A DNA stretch of 64,000 nt from positions 1 to 64,000 of the forward strand of contig CABYJX010000004.1 of NCBI GenBank assembly GCA_902519405.1. The letters are read 5' to 3'. Below the pieces are notes generated by a model. It ran no database searches. It worked only from the letters and a program-made list of their open reading frames with translations, and was not told the origin of the DNA. A program made the translations under genes and the position numbers. Shown one piece after another: positions 1-10,537 of the stretch. This DNA is from an uncultured Gammaproteobacteria bacterium. GTDB taxonomy: Bacteria; Pseudomonadota; Gammaproteobacteria; Pseudomonadales; Halieaceae. Every line of letters starts with the position of its first letter. Position 1 is the stretch's first letter.

Positions 1-173
1 ATGAACATAATGTTTTACCGAACTTTAAATACCATTGGCATTTACTCTATCTCCGCAGTTTTGTTGAGTGTGGTCGCAAATGCGTTGCTCCAACTATTAT
101 AGGGAACACGATATAGCGATGGAGCAAATGTTGTATACAGTTCAAACCCTCTGCGCGTGCGCAGCATTACCCA

Positions 174-217
174 CCCCACGAAACGAGCCAAGCGGAAGGC
201 TCTAGTGGGGCTTTTTT
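174..217 (+). terminator. Rho-independent terminator-like hairpin
   Basis: CCCCAC..GAGCC(AAGCGGAA)GGCTC..GTGGGG two-part stem followed by CTTTTTT. Confidence 0.7.
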
Positions 218-256
218 AGCCGTTCCGTTTGAGAGATATTTGGGAGAATAGTACAA

Positions 257-493
257 GTGCAGTCATATAGTCATTCGATACAGCCCTTCAATTGCGGGGG
301 AAAAGTCACGCAGCAACCGGTTAGAAAGGCGGAACGTCTCGTGGTCCGACTGGGACTCTTCGTCCTGTCAACGTTCTTCATAGCTTTGTTCTTTATTGAC
401 GAATTGAGATGGCGGTTCAAAAAGATCAAGCAAGGTGTACGCCCTGTCCAAGAGAAGAAGCTCGCCGTAGTCAGATCTGACGATGATAACTAG
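257..493 (+). CDS. Hypothetical small protein with one predicted TM helix
   Basis: ORF of 78 aa with hydrophobic segment LGLFVLSTFFIALFFI; no family recognised. Confidence 0.35.
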   Translation: MQSYSHSIQPFNCGGKVTQQPVRKAERLVVRLGLFVLSTFFIALFFIDELRWRFKKIKQGVRPVQEKKLAVVRSDDDN

Positions 494-562
494 GGACCTA
501 CCGAACGGGAAGTTTCTAACGGCGTCGAGCATAGACATGCCTCCCTCGAAGATGACATTATA

Positions 563-1060
563 ATGCTGGTGCAGGGTACCGCTGGACCTTACTCGATCGT
601 GAAAGCAATTTTGCCGGTGATCCTAGCATTAAGCGTGGTTCTTCATAACCAATCATATGCCGAAACTGACGATGCAGATTGTGCCGTAGTTCTCTCTGCT
701 GACGACGCCATGCGCTTTAGCAGCGCTGAAATTGTGGCCAAGCAATCATGTTCTGTAATTTCGCTTACTCTACATCACACCGGGAGGTTACCCAGAGCGA
801 GTATGGGTCATAATTGGGTGTTGACGAAGGAAGTAGATTTTCGAGGGGTGGTGTCTGATGGTGTTATGGCAGGGTCTGCAAATAGTTATATCGCTGAAGG
901 AGATTCTAGAGTAGTTGCATTCACCAAGTTGATCGGTGGCGGAGAGTCCACCACCATCAGTTTTTCTACAGAGAAGATGAAGGCATCCGAGCGGTATGTC
1001 TTCTTTTGCAGTTATCCAGGGCACTGGGGCATTATGAAGGGTACTTTTCTGCTAACCTAA
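563..1060 (+). CDS. azu: Azurin (type I blue copper protein)
   Basis: Azurin motifs MGHNWVL, DDSRV-like GDSRVVAFTKLIGGGE, and Cu-site FFCSYPGHWGIMKGT; N-terminal Cys pair; hydrophobic leader. Confidence 0.93.
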   Translation: MLVQGTAGPYSIVKAILPVILALSVVLHNQSYAETDDADCAVVLSADDAMRFSSAEIVAKQSCSVISLTLHHTGRLPRASMGHNWVLTKEVDFRGVVSDGVMAGSANSYIAEGDSRVVAFTKLIGGGESTTISFSTEKMKASERYVFFCSYPGHWGIMKGTFLLT

Positions 1061-1150
1061 ATGTAATGTTCGAGGGGTATGGTTACCAAAAAAATAACCG
1101 CAACAATATCTTGTAGTTATTTAATTAGGCTAGAAAAATGTTGAAGCCAA

Positions 1151-1885
1151 ATGGAACAAAATGACGCTCTGATAGTAGGTGCCGGTAGCGATATAGGTCA
1201 GGGTATCGCTGGGGTCCTCAAGAAATCCGAAGAATTTGAAAATATCCATTTAGTTTCTAGGAATTCTTTTGATAATAGATCTAACACTAATGATTCGATA
1301 CTGCATCACTATACCTGTGACAACGAGAAAGAGAGTATTAGGGAAGTTTTAGAGGAAGTTTTTAATCGTGGCTCTGACATAACAAAAATTTTTATATGTA
1401 ACGGTATTCTTCACTCGGATGAAGTTTTTCCAGAAAGACGCCTAGAGCATATCTCTGCAGATTCTATGGAGCGTATCTTCCGAATCAATTCAATAGTCCC
1501 AATGCTTTGGCTAGCAGAACTGATCAACTTTTTAAGTAAAGATCTTCCATCCGTGGTAGCGGTACTCAATGCTAGAGTAGGTAGTATAGATGACAATAAG
1601 CTGGGAGGGTGGTACAGCTATCGTGCGTCAAAGACAGCTTTGAATATGTTACTAAAGACCACTTCGATTGAGTACGCTAGGCGCAATCGAATGGCAAAGT
1701 TAATATCATTCCATCCTGGAACCGTTGATACGAAGCTATCGAAACCTTTTCAGAAAAATATCCCCAAAGATCGAATCTTTTCTACTGATTATGCTGCTTC
1801 ACAACTATTAAATATAATGAACTCAATATCTCATGACGGAACATTGGATTATTTAGATTGGAAGGGCGATAAGATACCATGGTGA
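1151..1885 (+). CDS. SDR family oxidoreductase (C-factor-like)
   Basis: N-terminal GAGSDIGQGIA nucleotide-binding motif, YSYRASKTALN active-site segment. Confidence 0.88.
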   Translation: MEQNDALIVGAGSDIGQGIAGVLKKSEEFENIHLVSRNSFDNRSNTNDSILHHYTCDNEKESIREVLEEVFNRGSDITKIFICNGILHSDEVFPERRLEHISADSMERIFRINSIVPMLWLAELINFLSKDLPSVVAVLNARVGSIDDNKLGGWYSYRASKTALNMLLKTTSIEYARRNRMAKLISFHPGTVDTKLSKPFQKNIPKDRIFSTDYAASQLLNIMNSISHDGTLDYLDWKGDKIPW

Positions 1886-2095
1886 TATGTATTCTAACCA
1901 TTAAAAAAATATTACATCGAGATAATTCCTTTTAATTATATAAACATCTAATGCTTGTTATATTGAATAACAGGGCAGCACTCTGAGAATCTAATAGTTG
2001 TATCTCTTCCAAATCATATTGTTACTGCGGCCAAGGTAAAGCCTACAACTACGTATAAGTTTGGCAAAGAAGTGAGATGAAAATATACGGTGAAA

Positions 2096-3517
2096 TTACC
2101 TACAAGCATTTTGTTTTGTGCCAGAGATCTCTGCATCACTTCGATGTTCAAATTCCCAGCAATCTTCTGTTTCGCTTATTTTTTTGTATATTACTGCCTC
2201 TGTATTCCCTGCAACCTCGTGTTCTAAATGATAGTAGCCTTGGGCATCCTGATAAAAGTCTGTAACTATCGTTTGCACTGCCTCTCCAAATTCTCCGGAT
2301 CCTTCTGGAACAGGAGTTCCTTGCCGCCGAATGGGAAATGGTGGAACATTAATTTGCAGTGATGAATCGACAACGCCTCTGTGACAACCTATAAGGTAGG
2401 GTGGGGAGCTAGTAGTGTAATATCGATAACTACCGGCTGAATCTAATTTTGCGTTGCAAAGATCTAACGTTTTTTCGTCAACTAAGTTGATTTCATTATA
2501 ACGAGAACTACCGTAATAGTCTGTCCCACCGGATCCGTAATAAATTGGGATTCCATCAAGCCCATATGCGATAGGTGTATTAAGATCATGTTCATCAAGT
2601 AGACATACTGGTGCGTAATGGTAGTGATAGTCTTCCCCTTGCCCAGCATGCCCCCCACATTGATCAAGCTCTCCAGCCAGGACAGTATCTGATCCAGCCT
2701 CATAATCATCTGGATGGGTCGAGACATCTGGTCGTCTCTCATAATGAAAGATAGGCACCCCGTTTATAGCAAAGGCAATTGGACCTCTAGCCGTCGCTAA
2801 GGAGTAAGAATCTTGAATCTGGGGAACTCTCGGGATTTTCCAATTAAATAGGAAAGGAACTGCTACACGATTTATCCATGCAGTAATACCAACCATTGGT
2901 CGATCTCTCTGATCCTCACTATTAAGCTTCGGCAAGCCAGTCATAGAAGTTATATTTACATATTGCTCATCGCAGCTGGCTGATACGAAATCTTTATAGG
3001 GTAAAAAAAATTCTTCTTGAGCACATGAATTATCTACACTTGAATTGGTTTTATTTAATAAAGATACGATTGTGGCACTAGCTGGTAAGGAACATTGTAC
3101 GGAGAATGTACTTAGATTAGAGCTGATTCCAATTTCTTCCCAACGCACAGAAGCTAGAGCGTTAGATTCTAGAGTAATTCTCTGAAAATATGAGTTCTTT
3201 GATTCCTGCCCAATTTGTTCATTTAAGTTGCACTCTATGACAATCTGTTCTTCACTATTATTATTTACTTGAAGACTTATATTTTCTAGCGTCGCCAAAT
3301 AGTTCAACTTCACCTGAGTAGATTCCAGAAAAACTGGACATGTGACCGCACTTGTCATTTCAGGGTCCGAATTTGTCAACCCTGATTCTCTAAATTGTAT
3401 CGATGCATTCTCTGAGGCAGATTCAAAAATACAACTCGTTCCGGGAATAATTTCAGTCTCACTTGCAGAACTAGGAGTCGAAAGAAATAGCGTCATAGGA
3501 ATAAGGAAAAGTTTCAT
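2096..3517 (-). CDS. Secreted YHYH-domain protein with N-terminal four-Cys domain
   Basis: Signal peptide; YHYHYAPVCLLDEHD and GLDGIPIYY motifs; N-terminal PGTSC...GLTN...VTCP...IECN...VQCSLP pattern shared with three other ORFs in the window. Confidence 0.85.
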   Translation of the reverse strand: MKLFLIPMTLFLSTPSSASETEIIPGTSCIFESASENASIQFRESGLTNSDPEMTSAVTCPVFLESTQVKLNYLATLENISLQVNNNSEEQIVIECNLNEQIGQESKNSYFQRITLESNALASVRWEEIGISSNLSTFSVQCSLPASATIVSLLNKTNSSVDNSCAQEEFFLPYKDFVSASCDEQYVNITSMTGLPKLNSEDQRDRPMVGITAWINRVAVPFLFNWKIPRVPQIQDSYSLATARGPIAFAINGVPIFHYERRPDVSTHPDDYEAGSDTVLAGELDQCGGHAGQGEDYHYHYAPVCLLDEHDLNTPIAYGLDGIPIYYGSGGTDYYGSSRYNEINLVDEKTLDLCNAKLDSAGSYRYYTTSSPPYLIGCHRGVVDSSLQINVPPFPIRRQGTPVPEGSGEFGEAVQTIVTDFYQDAQGYYHLEHEVAGNTEAVIYKKISETEDCWEFEHRSDAEISGTKQNACR

Positions 3518-3930
3518 CGCGAGAATCTTTAAAAAAAACTAAGATTAATTGATACCTGATAAAACTCAAGCTTTTTGGTGAGAAGTAGGTGCTTTCGCGG
3601 ATTAATCCGGCTTTACCTCAGAGACTGAAAAATGAGTCGAGAGTCTAAAAGAATATATTTTTGCTCTGACAAGAGTCAACTTAAGTTTCGAAATAATTAA
3701 TAAAATACTCTGTGCACGATAGGTGCTCAAATCATATTCTAAATCTTCTTGTTCGGCAGGCATATCAGGGTTTGAGTAAGCTCAAACTGGTAAAATTATA
3801 GTAAACTAGTTACCGAAAATCATTTACCAGGTGAAGATTACTAGTTAATTTTTTTTAACCGTTTGGACTTTTTAAAGTCTAAACCAGTTTGATAAAACTA
3901 TCAGTAGACAGACGTTTAGGAGTAACCATC

Positions 3931-4329
3931 ATGAATAAACTCGAACTATTTCTTGAGGAATATCAAGAACAGACGTATGCACTTTTGAGAATCATTGCCG
4001 GCTTCCTATTTATTTGGCATGGCTCACAAAAACTATTTAATTTTCCAATAGACTTTCCATACCCGTTAAGCCCTCTAATTTACTCCGCCGCCGGTATTGA
4101 ATTAATTGGCGGAATATTAATAATGATTGGATTTTTAACTCGCCCAATTGCTTTTCTCTGCAGTGGAACTATGGCTTTCGCATACTGGTGGGCACATGGA
4201 CTCAATGGCTTCTTCCCGATTGTAAATCATGGAGAAATTTCTGCTTTATACTGTTTCATCTTCTTGTTTCTAGCATCCAAGGGGCCAGGTATATGGAGCA
4301 TTGATTCTATCCTAATTAAACAAAAATAA
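3931..4329 (+). CDS. DoxX family membrane protein
   Basis: LLRIIAGFLFIWHGSQKLF, GIELIGGILIMIGFLTRPIAF; ATG at 3931 preceded by AGGAG, preferred over upstream start 3889. Confidence 0.88.
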   Translation: MNKLELFLEEYQEQTYALLRIIAGFLFIWHGSQKLFNFPIDFPYPLSPLIYSAAGIELIGGILIMIGFLTRPIAFLCSGTMAFAYWWAHGLNGFFPIVNHGEISALYCFIFLFLASKGPGIWSIDSILIKQK

Positions 4330-4533
4330 TTGAAGTAACTTATTAACTAGTATCTTTTCCATCTCAGTAAATAGATCACGCTTTTAGGATTGAATAAGTT
4401 TACTTAGGATCCAACGTGTACGTTATATAATAATCGTAACGTACATGTGCAAATAACCTTAATGCAGATAGATTTGAAGGCAGAACCTTCAATGAACCAA
4501 CTACTCTAATTAGAAACAGAGTGATTTTGCATT

Positions 4534-4956
4534 CTACTTTTCTTCTTGACGAATTCTCTCACTATCCATGAGGGCTACTTCAGTTTCATATCGTATTCTA
4601 TCAGCATAAATTTGTTCGGTTTGAATTTCATATGCTATTCGCTTTGTATCTAACCTGCTCGTTTCAAGTTCATAGTCAAGCTGTTGAGTATCTATTGCGT
4701 TTGTGTCCGCACTACTCTTTATTTGTCCTGCGCCACCGTATTGAAGTCCATCTTTACCATAGAGCGCTAAGTCATTCTTGGGTCCACTAGCTATGTAAGC
4801 ATCTCTATTTTGAGTGTTTGAACCCGCGCTTGCCTGAGTAATATCAGCATTCTGCGATCGATTGGCCGTTGCTGCTACCGAGCTTGCAAATGACGATGAA
4901 GTAGAACTAATTTCCTCAGCGGCCATCGGCACTTTTATCCTTGTAGCGAAATTCAT
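4534..4956 (-). CDS. Hypothetical protein with C-terminal 14-aa tandem repeats
   Basis: ORF 140 aa; QLDYELETSRLDTK / RIAYEIQTEQIYAD / RIRYETEVALMDSE / RIRQEEK. Confidence 0.65.
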   Translation of the reverse strand: MNFATRIKVPMAAEEISSTSSSFASSVAATANRSQNADITQASAGSNTQNRDAYIASGPKNDLALYGKDGLQYGGAGQIKSSADTNAIDTQQLDYELETSRLDTKRIAYEIQTEQIYADRIRYETEVALMDSERIRQEEK

Positions 4957-5340
4957 GGATGAGCTGTGGCCTAATCAGACAGATCTATCTCTTCTGGGCT
5001 CACACTATAAATATGCAAACCGATCTGGCTTGACTTTGGCTGCATGCGCATAACCAAGATAACCCAAAAGCATATGTCTTTTCGTTTCATAATTAAATTG
5101 AGAGACTTCAAAATAATTGCACGGGGTATTTTTAGATTTTCGATTTACCGAGATCGCTAGAAATCCATGCGCTTTTTCGGATCTGACAGTAACAACTCTA
5201 TGTAATACCAGTATTTTACTTACTGAAGTGAAAACATTTGGTGTGATGTTATTGCATTGCTGAATTATGGATATTTAGATCTGCAAATACATAACTTATT
5301 TTACTAAGCTCTAAAGGCTCATAGCTGTAAATACTACTAA

Positions 5341-6753
5341 TTATTGGGGAAGAAAAACCCTTGTGACTACGCCTTCTATAGAAGCCACGTAGAAATCTCG
5401 CTGGAATCCTGGACAAAGAAACATTCCCGACGAACTGCGCATATGAGTGGATGCGCTACCCAAAATCAAACCACTTTCTATCTGTAACACTACTACCCTT
5501 CCGGTTTTATGATCTTCTTCCACAGACCCTAGGGTTAATGCATTTGGCGCATCTTCTACTACCAGTTCACCAGTAGATACGAAAAGCATCATTTGAATTG
5601 TATTACGGAACTCATGTCGCCAAAGAAACTCACACTTAAAAGATTCTTGATCAAAGTAATGGGCTTCTATTATTCCTGATACCGAATCGTAATATACAAA
5701 AATGCTGCGCTCGGGATCATAAAGAGGGGGACCAGGATTCCAAGCATAAGCTTTGTTGATTGACGAGAGCACGATTCTCTTCTGTTGATCCGATTTTGAA
5801 AATATAAATAGTCGCTGGGGGCTGGCACCTAAATTCTCCTCTGATGGCCAATCACGCCAGGGTGGAGGCCTACCTTTATCCATTATGCAAATCCACTCCC
5901 CACCAATTGAGCTGTCCCACGCTCCTGTTTGGCCCATTCCAACTCTTCCAGAAGAATTTTTTTGCAGATATGGCTCCTGATAATCTCGGGACCAGTCCAT
6001 ATCAAGTTTCAAAGTTTTGGATTTTGCCGAATATATCAGTCGACGCAGCGTTGTCTCAGTTGTAAAATAAACATGTTCTTCTTCATTATTGATGCGATCA
6101 ATACTAATTCGTCCCATACACGGTTCAGAAACTTCAATATTGTCGGTGATAGGTGACAAGTCATCTGCGCTGAGAACACTGAACAGACATATATTTTCAG
6201 AGGCATGTCCCAGGTTTTTGGTAATGAGATTACCATCTTGAAAAACTAATAAGCCATTATATGGTGCATCAACTGGAAGCCTAGCCTCAGCTTTTATATT
6301 TACGAGATCGGGGCTCAACCGATAACAATAGTTGCCATTTATTAAATAAAGATCGCCATTTTCGTGTGCTAGGAGACCACCACACCATAAAAAGCCACCA
6401 CTAGATAGTTTGGTTGATGTGGCTACAGGTTCGAGAGTAGTCGGATCCAATCTCTCTACCCAGCCCTTAGAAATGTCCTGATCTGACTGCTTACTTAAGT
6501 CAATAGGAGGCATTTTTCCATTAACAGAAGCACCGCAAAGTAGAAAAAGTTCTCCTTCTCCTCTTCGGATTAACATTACCGCCCAGCCCCCGGTATTTCT
6601 CGATGTAGAAGAGAATTGCTCGTCAGGTTTACAATTTAGTCCAAGGCCTGCCACTAATTTTTGACGACGCGGGCCACCGCATTCAACTGGCCAAATACTA
6701 CCGTAGTACCCCGGGATCCTGGATCGATAATCTAAAGTAGTCATCTTATTCAA
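5341..6753 (-). CDS. Hypothetical protein, possibly beta-propeller-like
   Basis: 470-aa ORF with repeated beta-rich segments; no clear family recognised. Confidence 0.65.
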   Translation of the reverse strand: MNKMTTLDYRSRIPGYYGSIWPVECGGPRRQKLVAGLGLNCKPDEQFSSTSRNTGGWAVMLIRRGEGELFLLCGASVNGKMPPIDLSKQSDQDISKGWVERLDPTTLEPVATSTKLSSGGFLWCGGLLAHENGDLYLINGNYCYRLSPDLVNIKAEARLPVDAPYNGLLVFQDGNLITKNLGHASENICLFSVLSADDLSPITDNIEVSEPCMGRISIDRINNEEEHVYFTTETTLRRLIYSAKSKTLKLDMDWSRDYQEPYLQKNSSGRVGMGQTGAWDSSIGGEWICIMDKGRPPPWRDWPSEENLGASPQRLFIFSKSDQQKRIVLSSINKAYAWNPGPPLYDPERSIFVYYDSVSGIIEAHYFDQESFKCEFLWRHEFRNTIQMMLFVSTGELVVEDAPNALTLGSVEEDHKTGRVVVLQIESGLILGSASTHMRSSSGMFLCPGFQRDFYVASIEGVVTRVFLPQ

Positions 6754-6960
6754 ATAACTAACTTAAACTGACTAGATAATACAAGTTATATGACATAAAA
6801 GTTGAATCCTTCTTCTTTAATCTAAGTCTTTGACCAGTTTTGGTAGTAATATATTCTCGATTCATCTCACGACGAGGCTCAGAACGACAGGGCCCTACCC
6901 CACTCAGTTAAAAGTTGGCATAAGAGTTGCTTTTCTTTTAACTTTACCGAGTGAGTCATC

Positions 6961-8415
6961 ATGCTAAATGTAAACCCCGTATGGGAAAAGTACAACGCTA
7001 AACTTTTCTATGACGAAGCGCTTACGCCGCAGGGTAATCCAAGGATCGCATCCAGAGGGCTAGTTAAGTTTTTCAGGAATATGACATCTCAAGATATGCG
7101 CGAGCGACGAACTGCGGCTGAGCTGGCGATAAGGGACATGGGAATTAGTTTTACCGTTTATTCAGACGATTCCAATACTAATAGAGAGTGGCCATTTGAT
7201 ATTATTCCTAGAGCTATAAAAGCAACGACTTGGGCATCAGTAGCGGAAGGTTTGAAGCAAAGATGCAAGGCTCTAAACTTGTTTATCAACGATATTTATA
7301 ATGAGCAAAAGATAATAGCGGATGGAGTAATACCCTCAAAAATAGTTTTAGAATCTCCGAATTTCAAAAAGGCTTGTATCGGTTTTTCGCCTAAGTTTAG
7401 TGCATGGGCACATATTTGCGGCACTGATTTGGTGCGAGATTCAAAGGGCACGTTTTATGTTTTAGAAGACAATCTCAGAGTTCCCTCAGGCGTCGCCTAT
7501 ATGTTAGAAAACCGGGAAATTACCAAGAGGATCCTACCGGAGTTATTCCAAGACTATAGTATTAATCCAGTCGACGACTACCCGCTTCGATTGTATGAAA
7601 TGTTAAAAACTCTATCTCCGAGGAGGGCGCGTCGTCCTGTGATGGCGGTACTAACACCAGGAATATTTAACTCCGCATATTTTGAGCATTCATTTTTAGC
7701 TCATAGTATAGGGGCACAGCTAGTAGAGGGGGATGATCTCTTCGTCGATGAGAATAATGAAGTCTTTATGCATACTGTGGAGGGTCCAGTCCGTATTGAT
7801 GTGATTTACAGGAGAGTAGATGACGAATTTATTGATCCGGAGGTATTTCGTAAGGATTCGGTAATAGGAGTTCCGGGTTTAATGCGTGCGTGGCGTAATG
7901 AAAAAGTTGCGATCGTTAATGCACCCGGTACCGGTGTGGCGGACGATAAGGTTATATATTCCTACGTTCCGAAAATAATTAATTATTATTTGGGTGAGCA
8001 GCCAATCGTACCAAATGTTAGCACTTACCTTTGTCACAAAAAAATAGATCGAGAATTTGTTATTGAAAACATACAAGATCTCGTCGTCAAACCAGCGAAT
8101 GAATCCGGAGGCTACGGCCTGCTTATTGGACCCAAGGCTGAGAGCAAAGAACATGAAAAATTCAAAGACTTGATCCTGAAGAACCCGAGGAACTATATTG
8201 CGCAGCCAACACTTGAACTATCCACGGCACCAACTTACCTTGACAATAAAGTCGAGCCAAGACACCTCGATTTACGACCCTTTATTTTGTCTGGCTCCGA
8301 TACCTGGGTAACGCCTGGTGGGCTAACCAGAGTAGCATTACGTAAAGGATCCTTAGTTGTGAATTCATCTCAGGGTGGGGGAAGTAAGGATACTTGGATA
8401 GTCGATAGCAGGTGA
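6961..8415 (+). CDS. Circularly permuted ATP-grasp type 2 protein
   Basis: Motifs YDEALTPQGNPR, FYVLEDNLRVPSGVAYMLENR, VVKPANESGGYG, LDLRPFILSG; followed directly by alpha-E gene. Confidence 0.93.
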   Translation: MLNVNPVWEKYNAKLFYDEALTPQGNPRIASRGLVKFFRNMTSQDMRERRTAAELAIRDMGISFTVYSDDSNTNREWPFDIIPRAIKATTWASVAEGLKQRCKALNLFINDIYNEQKIIADGVIPSKIVLESPNFKKACIGFSPKFSAWAHICGTDLVRDSKGTFYVLEDNLRVPSGVAYMLENREITKRILPELFQDYSINPVDDYPLRLYEMLKTLSPRRARRPVMAVLTPGIFNSAYFEHSFLAHSIGAQLVEGDDLFVDENNEVFMHTVEGPVRIDVIYRRVDDEFIDPEVFRKDSVIGVPGLMRAWRNEKVAIVNAPGTGVADDKVIYSYVPKIINYYLGEQPIVPNVSTYLCHKKIDREFVIENIQDLVVKPANESGGYGLLIGPKAESKEHEKFKDLILKNPRNYIAQPTLELSTAPTYLDNKVEPRHLDLRPFILSGSDTWVTPGGLTRVALRKGSLVVNSSQGGGSKDTWIVDSR

Positions 8416-8421
8416 TGTGAT

Positions 8422-9360
8422 ATGGAGATGTTATCGCGAGTCGCGGAAAGAGTTTTTTGGATGGCACGCTATTTAGAGAGAGCAGAGTGCACCGCAAGAG
8501 TTGTTAATGTGCTTAGTCAGTTAAGAATGGATCTTCCAAAAGGGACAGAACTTCCCTGGTCAACGTTATTAGATGTATTTGGCACGGATCATTTGCCCGA
8601 TTCACTAAAACTCAATCAGGGAGAGCATAATGTACTTAGTTATATTATGACAAGAACTGGAAATCCATCGAGTATCCGCTCCTCAATTAAAGCAGCTAGA
8701 GAGAATGCGCGTACCACTAGAGGTATTTTACCCGAGGAGTTATGGGAGTTAATCAATGAGCTCCATTTATTCGTTCTTGAATCTAACGAAAAGTCCATCA
8801 ATCGGCGAAATCGATTCGAGTTTCTGAGTGAAATAATTACTCGATGCCAAACCTTAAATGGTTTGTTGATGACTACTCATATTAGAGACCATACTTATAA
8901 ATTTATCATTGCTGGTCATTTATTAGAGCGTCTCGATATCACCGCGCGCGTCGTGAATGCGGTCTCTCAAGCTATCGACTCCCGTAGTGGAAGCAACCCC
9001 GCATTCGATGCTCTGATATGGGCGGGTTTACTAGATTCGGTATCGGCCTTGGGAGCATATCGGCAATCCATTGGACCAATGGTAGACTCTGATTCGGCCA
9101 TAAACTTTATTGTTCTAAATCCAGATTTACCTCGATCGATAGTTTACTGCTTAAATACGATCCGGATGTCGATAAAGAGTTTAAAGAATAGTGAAAAGGT
9201 CATTGGACCTATTGATTATGGTTTAAAGCGCTTGTACTACTTTGATGCAGGGGAGATGAAAAGTGAGGAGACTCGTCGATGTTTAGCAGATTTACAAGAT
9301 TGCGGTGAACGGCTTACCATAAATGCAACTAACAACTGGTTTCTCCCGTTAGCGCCATGA
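8422..9360 (+). CDS. Alpha-E domain-containing protein
   Basis: MLSRVAERVFWMARYLERAECTARVVNV; position directly after ATP-grasp gene. Confidence 0.93.
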   Translation: MEMLSRVAERVFWMARYLERAECTARVVNVLSQLRMDLPKGTELPWSTLLDVFGTDHLPDSLKLNQGEHNVLSYIMTRTGNPSSIRSSIKAARENARTTRGILPEELWELINELHLFVLESNEKSINRRNRFEFLSEIITRCQTLNGLLMTTHIRDHTYKFIIAGHLLERLDITARVVNAVSQAIDSRSGSNPAFDALIWAGLLDSVSALGAYRQSIGPMVDSDSAINFIVLNPDLPRSIVYCLNTIRMSIKSLKNSEKVIGPIDYGLKRLYYFDAGEMKSEETRRCLADLQDCGERLTINATNNWFLPLAP

Positions 9361-10418
9361 AAAAGTTCTACTGCAAATGTGGAGGGGAAATCTTTTTTGA
9401 AAATAGACTATGCGAATCCTGTGGAAGATTTGTAGGTTTTGACGTTGAGACTATGTCTTTACTTACCTTAGAACCACATGGAGAAGTTAATTACCGTAGT
9501 AGTTGCGGTAGGATCTTTAGGAAGTGTGGCAACTGGATAGATTTTGATACTTGTAATTGGTTGGTTTCGGAAAAGAGCAACCATAGGCTATGCTTCGGTT
9601 GTCAGTTTAATAGAACCATTCCAAATCAAACAAATACTGGCTCCACTCCTCAAATTAATTTATTTCGCTGGTCAAGGCTTGAGGATGCAAAAAAACGTCT
9701 GCTTTATACTTTATTGACGTTAGGTATCCCACTCAAAAATGGTTGGGAAAGTCCAGAGGGCGGTTTGCTATTCGATTTTCTAGAGAATATCACTATTGAC
9801 GGAAGTGATGAAATTCAGCCCGTTACAACTGGTTACGCTAATGGAATTATAACGATAAATATTCTAGAAGCTGATGATGTCGCTAGGGGGCAAGCCAAAT
9901 CAAATCTAAATGAGAGACAGCGCACTGTTCTCGGACATTTTCGTCATGAAGTAGGTCACTACTGTTGGGAAAAGATATTTAGTCATTTGCCTCTTGCTGA
10001 ATATTTTGGCGAGGTGTTTGGCGAACCGAAATTGAGTTATCAGGCGAGCCTTAATAGTTATTATGAGAATGGACCACCTAATAATTGGCATGATGCCTAT
10101 ATAAGTGCTTACGCTAGTTCGCATCCATCAGAAGATTGGGCTGAGACTTGGAATCATTACCTACTAATATACGAATGTCTCGAAACTGCCTACGAGCTTG
10201 GATTGGTTGATGAATCTCCAAGTAGTACTGATATTTTCGGTATTTTGAATCGTTGGCAGGATTTAGCAGTTACTATGAATCAATTAAGCCGAAGTATTGG
10301 TGTCAATGACGCTTACCCTTTTATAATAACAAGTCGTATTAAGGAAAAGCTAAACTATGTATCTTCATTGATAGAAAGCTTTAAAAAACGAACTCTGCAA
10401 GAAATGAACTCCCTATAA
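9357..10418 (+). CDS. Putative zinc-binding metallopeptidase with N-terminal zinc ribbon
   Basis: CKCGG...CESCGR zinc ribbon, HEVGH metallopeptidase motif, SHPSEDWAETWNHYL; 4-bp overlap with the preceding gene. Confidence 0.88.
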   Translation: MKKFYCKCGGEIFFENRLCESCGRFVGFDVETMSLLTLEPHGEVNYRSSCGRIFRKCGNWIDFDTCNWLVSEKSNHRLCFGCQFNRTIPNQTNTGSTPQINLFRWSRLEDAKKRLLYTLLTLGIPLKNGWESPEGGLLFDFLENITIDGSDEIQPVTTGYANGIITINILEADDVARGQAKSNLNERQRTVLGHFRHEVGHYCWEKIFSHLPLAEYFGEVFGEPKLSYQASLNSYYENGPPNNWHDAYISAYASSHPSEDWAETWNHYLLIYECLETAYELGLVDESPSSTDIFGILNRWQDLAVTMNQLSRSIGVNDAYPFIITSRIKEKLNYVSSLIESFKKRTLQEMNSL

Positions 10419-10537
10419 CTCTCTTGCTATGATTAGTGCCCCTGGGGCTTGCTATGAGTAAGTTTGAAAACAGTTAGCGGCTTACATGAAAACACCTTTC
10501 GAACTCCCCTTTTTACCGACAGGCTTTTAAGTTGGGC

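Noticed and set aside
1-102. 33-aa hydrophobic ORF at the window start (MNIMFYRTLNTIGIYSISAVLLSVVANALLQLL)
   Set aside because: Could be the 3' end of a gene cut by the window edge; no family or ribosome-binding context can be assessed.
788-1024. Minus-strand ORF opposite azurin
   Set aside because: Shadow ORF antisense to a confidently identified azurin gene.
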